From contig JAVTVJ010000040.1 in NCBI GenBank assembly GCA_034509425.1, forward strand, positions 3,341,501 to 3,405,500: a stretch of DNA of 64,000 nucleotides. Reading direction: 5' to 3'. Position numbers and translations under genes: made by a program. A model generated the notes under the pieces. That model had not been told where the DNA came from. It saw only the letters and a program-made list of their open reading frames with translations, and ran no database searches. Source of the stretch: Eopsaltria australis (taxonomy: Eukaryota > Chordata > Aves > Passeriformes > Petroicidae). Shown here one piece after another: positions 13,161 through 64,000 of this stretch (position 1 is its first letter; each line of letters opens with the position of its first letter).

Positions 13161-14610
13161 AGGATGTTGGGATGTAGGGCTGCTCGGTCAGATAACCTTG
13201 CCAGAGCTGCTAAACAGTCAGGCATTCTGGACAAACAGATACATTCATCCCGGACAATAACTTCAGGCTGAAAAAGACAATTTCACGATGCAAACCAGCT
13301 CTGAACCACATGCACATCTTCTGCTGTCTACAAAATTACTTTGCAGTCGGCTGCCCAAAAGTCCCAGACAAACTGTGCACGTACGGCTTGTTTGTGTTGC
13401 ACACTGGCAAGCCGAATGCTTGACAGAGGTATTGAGCTAATAATTCTCCCCAGGATGCAAATTTGCGTGCATAAACAATTCTGTCTGGGAAGCTTGAGAC
13501 AGAAACAGACTTGGCTTGCCAGTATCTACCTAAGCAAGCTGCTCAGACAATTAGCAAGCTTTTATCAGCATCGGGCATGTCAAGGCATTGCCATTAACCT
13601 CCTTGCTGGTGGCATGTTCTTGAGCTCCAGCACAAAAGGAGCAGTTGTAGTCAGCAGCTGTCCTGCTGCCTTGGAAAAGGGAGAAGATTAACAAAGAAAC
13701 AAGGTAAGAAGGAAAAGTGACCAAAAGAGAAGGAATGAGAGAAAAGAAGCCATATAGGTGATGTTTAGGATGTAAGAAAAGATGGTGAACACAGTTATGT
13801 CACCTAGTAACAGTGACCATTATGGGGCTGGCATATTTCGTATGCCCACAACCCTCAGCCTCCACACAGGATGTCCAATTAGAGATGGTAACTCTTTCCA
13901 TTAAGAAAAGGTAATCAAGACACTGAGCTGGTAACTATAAAAGTTTGATGCCATATCTAAGATGTTTTAGGTCATTGTCATTCCAGGTGTTTACATTATG
14001 AACTACCATGAGCACTCTTTGGGCTGACCAGACCTTTACAGACCACGCATGAACCTCCGTGTCGCCAGCTGGTGCCATTACATACACTTGAGTTTACCCT
14101 GGATGAAGAGCTGCAGTGAAGTCCTCCCCAGGACAGGACAGCTTGGCAAAGGCTGTGGGCAGCAGCTTCATTCAGAAGAAAAGCAGTTCAGCCGTGTTGC
14201 CAAACCACCTCCTGACCCGTGTGTCTCCATTATGCAGGAGGAGTCTCTCCCTGGAGCAAAAATGTTTGCAAGATTTCTGACCCAAGAAATCCTACTGTCA
14301 AATAAACACCCCATGGATGAGCCTGAAGTCATTCACTTGAAACACCTTTACTGGGAGCCTTTTCATCCAGACTGGCCACCCTTTCATCCAGACTGGCTGT
14401 GCAGGCCAGAGTCGGGTCTGGTGTGGGACTACACGCGATGACATTGGCAGTGAGGGGGACAAGCACCAGCCAGTCGGGTTGGTGTCCTGGAGTGGCCATC
14501 TTCCCTGGGACCGGGTGGCCAACCTGTCCTTCACTTTTAGGGCAAAGGGCAGTCTCTGAAAACTTGTAGAGGCATGTTCAATGGAAACGTGCTAAAGGTT
14601 TGAGTGCACC
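13161..14610. other. Intergenic sequence with moderate GC, no gene seen
   Basis: Unannotated DNA between the GC patch and the CR1 fragment. It has several modest open frames (13341-13691 and 14049-14441 on the plus strand) without recognisable domains. A 16-base motif starting tttcatccag is repeated at 14361-14376 and 14382-14397 (period 21), a minor local duplication. An upstream non-coding transcript cannot be excluded. Confidence 0.4.
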
Positions 14611-14988
14611 AAGCCAGGTTTAGCCTGGAGAAGAGAAGGCTAGAGGGTGACCTTATCACTGTTTACAACTCTCGGAAAGGAGGTTCTATCCAGGTCAGTC
14701 TCTTCTCCCAGGCAAAAAGTGACAGAACGAGAGGACCCAGTCTTAAGCTGCACTAGGGGAGGTCTAGGTTGCACATCAGGAGGAATTTGTTCACAGAAAG
14801 GGTGATTAGACATCGGAATGGGCTGCCCAGGAAGGTGGCGGAGTCACCATCCCTGAAGTGTTTAAGAAAAGACTGGATGTGACGTTAAGTGCCATGGTTT
14901 AGTTGACGAAGTGCTGTTCTGTCACAGGTTGATGATCTCAGATGTATTTTCTAAGACTAAGAATCTAATCGATTCTGTGATTCTGTGA
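14611..14988 (+). mobile_element. CR1 LINE 3' end
   Basis: The stretch starts at the decayed ORF2 C-terminal codons ('agcctggagaagagaagg', the [12 protein letters not shown] region). It continues through the basic C-terminal part ('cagaacgagaggacccag', 'gaatgggctgcccaggaagg') into a short 3' UTR. It finishes with the characteristic CR1 tandem tail 'gattctgtgattctgtga' at 14971-14988. It is 5'-truncated, as nearly all CR1 copies are, and ends about 70 bases before the PREP CpG island begins. Confidence 0.85.
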
Positions 14989-15373
14989 CCTGGCTTTGAG
15001 CTGCCTGAGTCACAGAATCAGAACCAAAGCACCAACCCCACCCAGGAAGCAGCTGTTTTCGGGCCAGCGTGGAGGGGAGCTCTCGACCCAGACCCGCGCC
15101 TCTTTCCCTCACCGTGTGTCAAGTCTGGGGAGCCGAGTGGAAAAAGAATAAAACACTACGATTTTATTTTTCTGCAAACGTTTTCCATAAGGAGGATGAA
15201 ACCCGGGCGGTCCCGGGCACACAGCTCCGACGGAGCAGGGTGACCAGGAGAGGGGAGCAGAGACCAAGGCCGGCAGGGCCTGCACTCAGCCACCGCCCCT
15301 CAGCCGCCGCCGGCGCGGCGGGAGCCTGCAGGGGGCGCTGCGCGGCGGCGCTGTGCCGGCAGGGGGCGGCCGT

Positions 15374-15577
15374 ATGGCGGTGGCGGCGCTCCGCCTGTGC
15401 CGCGCTGCGCGCCTGCTGCCGGCTGCTGCCGCCACGGCCCGAAACACGGCCCCAGCCCCGCGGCCGCCAACGCGCCTGGCCTCCTCCTCCTCCTCCTCTT
15501 CCTCCGCCTCCTCCTCCTCCTCCTTCTCCTCTTCCTCTGCCTCCTCTGCTTTCCGCCGCTCGCTGCCGCAGCCCGCC
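15374..15577 (+). CDS. PREP: Possible in-frame N-terminal extension of PREP (alternative start)
   Basis: An ATG at 15374 is in frame with the conventional PREP start at 15578 and adds 68 residues with no stop between. The nearest upstream in-frame stop is the TGA at 15197-15199, and no other ATG lies between it and 15374, so the extension has a defined start. It begins MAVAALRLCRAARLLP, is rich in Ala, Arg, Pro and Ser, contains no Asp or Glu, and has Arg every three to four residues at the start. That composition is typical of mitochondrial presequences. A Ser-rich run (eight, five and four Ser separated by Ala or Phe) follows, then AFRRSLPQPA just before the usual Met. The 15374 start has a weak context (C at -3, G at +4); the 15578 start has G at -3 and CC just before the ATG, so leaky scanning could produce both forms. 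It may equally be plain 5' UTR. Confidence 0.4.
15479..15547 (+). repeat. (TCC)n pyrimidine microsatellite encoding poly-Ser
   Basis: A nearly pure C/T tract of about 70 bases, mostly TCC units with a few TTC/GCC/TGC interruptions. It is in frame with PREP exon 1 upstream of the conventional start. If translated it gives the Ser-rich run of the candidate N-terminal extension. The homopyrimidine strand bias makes it a candidate for length polymorphism and triplex (H-DNA) formation close to the start of transcription. Confidence 0.85.

Positions 15578-64000
<48,423 letters not shown>

Overview
This is 64 kb of vertebrate nuclear DNA, almost certainly from a bird. The evidence for a bird is repeated CR1 LINE 3' ends (the terminal consensus around 'aaggtcccttccaaccca' followed by 'attctgtgattctgtga'-type tails), compact introns, and no Alu/L1-type repeats or poly(A)-tailed LINEs. 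Nothing prokaryotic was found: no operons, CRISPR arrays or phage-like genes. I did not find a previously undescribed multi-gene system.

The one gene I can support is PREP (prolyl endopeptidase / prolyl oligopeptidase, family S9A), on the + strand. Nine coding exons were placed by hand: 15578-15622 (or from an upstream in-frame ATG at 15374), 16929-17003, 23162-23295, 26101-26231, 29676-29885, 31128-31249, 40894-40999, 55146-55337 and 63886 onward, running off the right edge. All eight junctions have GT...AG borders and compatible phases. The joined protein runs without indels against mammalian PREP, as I remember it, for about 376 residues. The window therefore encodes the N-terminal part of the hydrolase domain and most of the seven-bladed beta-propeller. 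The exons with the catalytic Ser/Asp/His lie beyond 64000.

Layout. 1-15 kb is AT-rich intergenic DNA with a small CpG-rich patch (about 590-940), an old L2-like LINE fragment (about 9385-9850), a second GC-rich patch (about 12945-13160) and a CR1 3' end (14611-14988). About 15060-16030 is the PREP CpG-island promoter and exon 1. From 16 kb to the end are PREP exons and introns. The introns hold six CR1 3' fragments in the sense orientation (one of them tentative), one antisense CR1 fragment, a decayed C2H2 zinc-finger fragment (about 41925-42150), simple-sequence tracts and two clustered tandem duplications (58058-58143 and 58217-58426).

Points most worth a second look: an arginine/alanine-rich, acidic-residue-free 68-residue in-frame extension upstream of the conventional PREP start, which resembles a mitochondrial presequence and includes a poly-Ser run encoded by a TCC microsatellite; the zinc-finger relic inside intron 7; the near-perfect 105-bp tandem duplication in intron 8; a 13-bp-arm hairpin in intron 2; and the isolated CpG-rich patch near the left edge.
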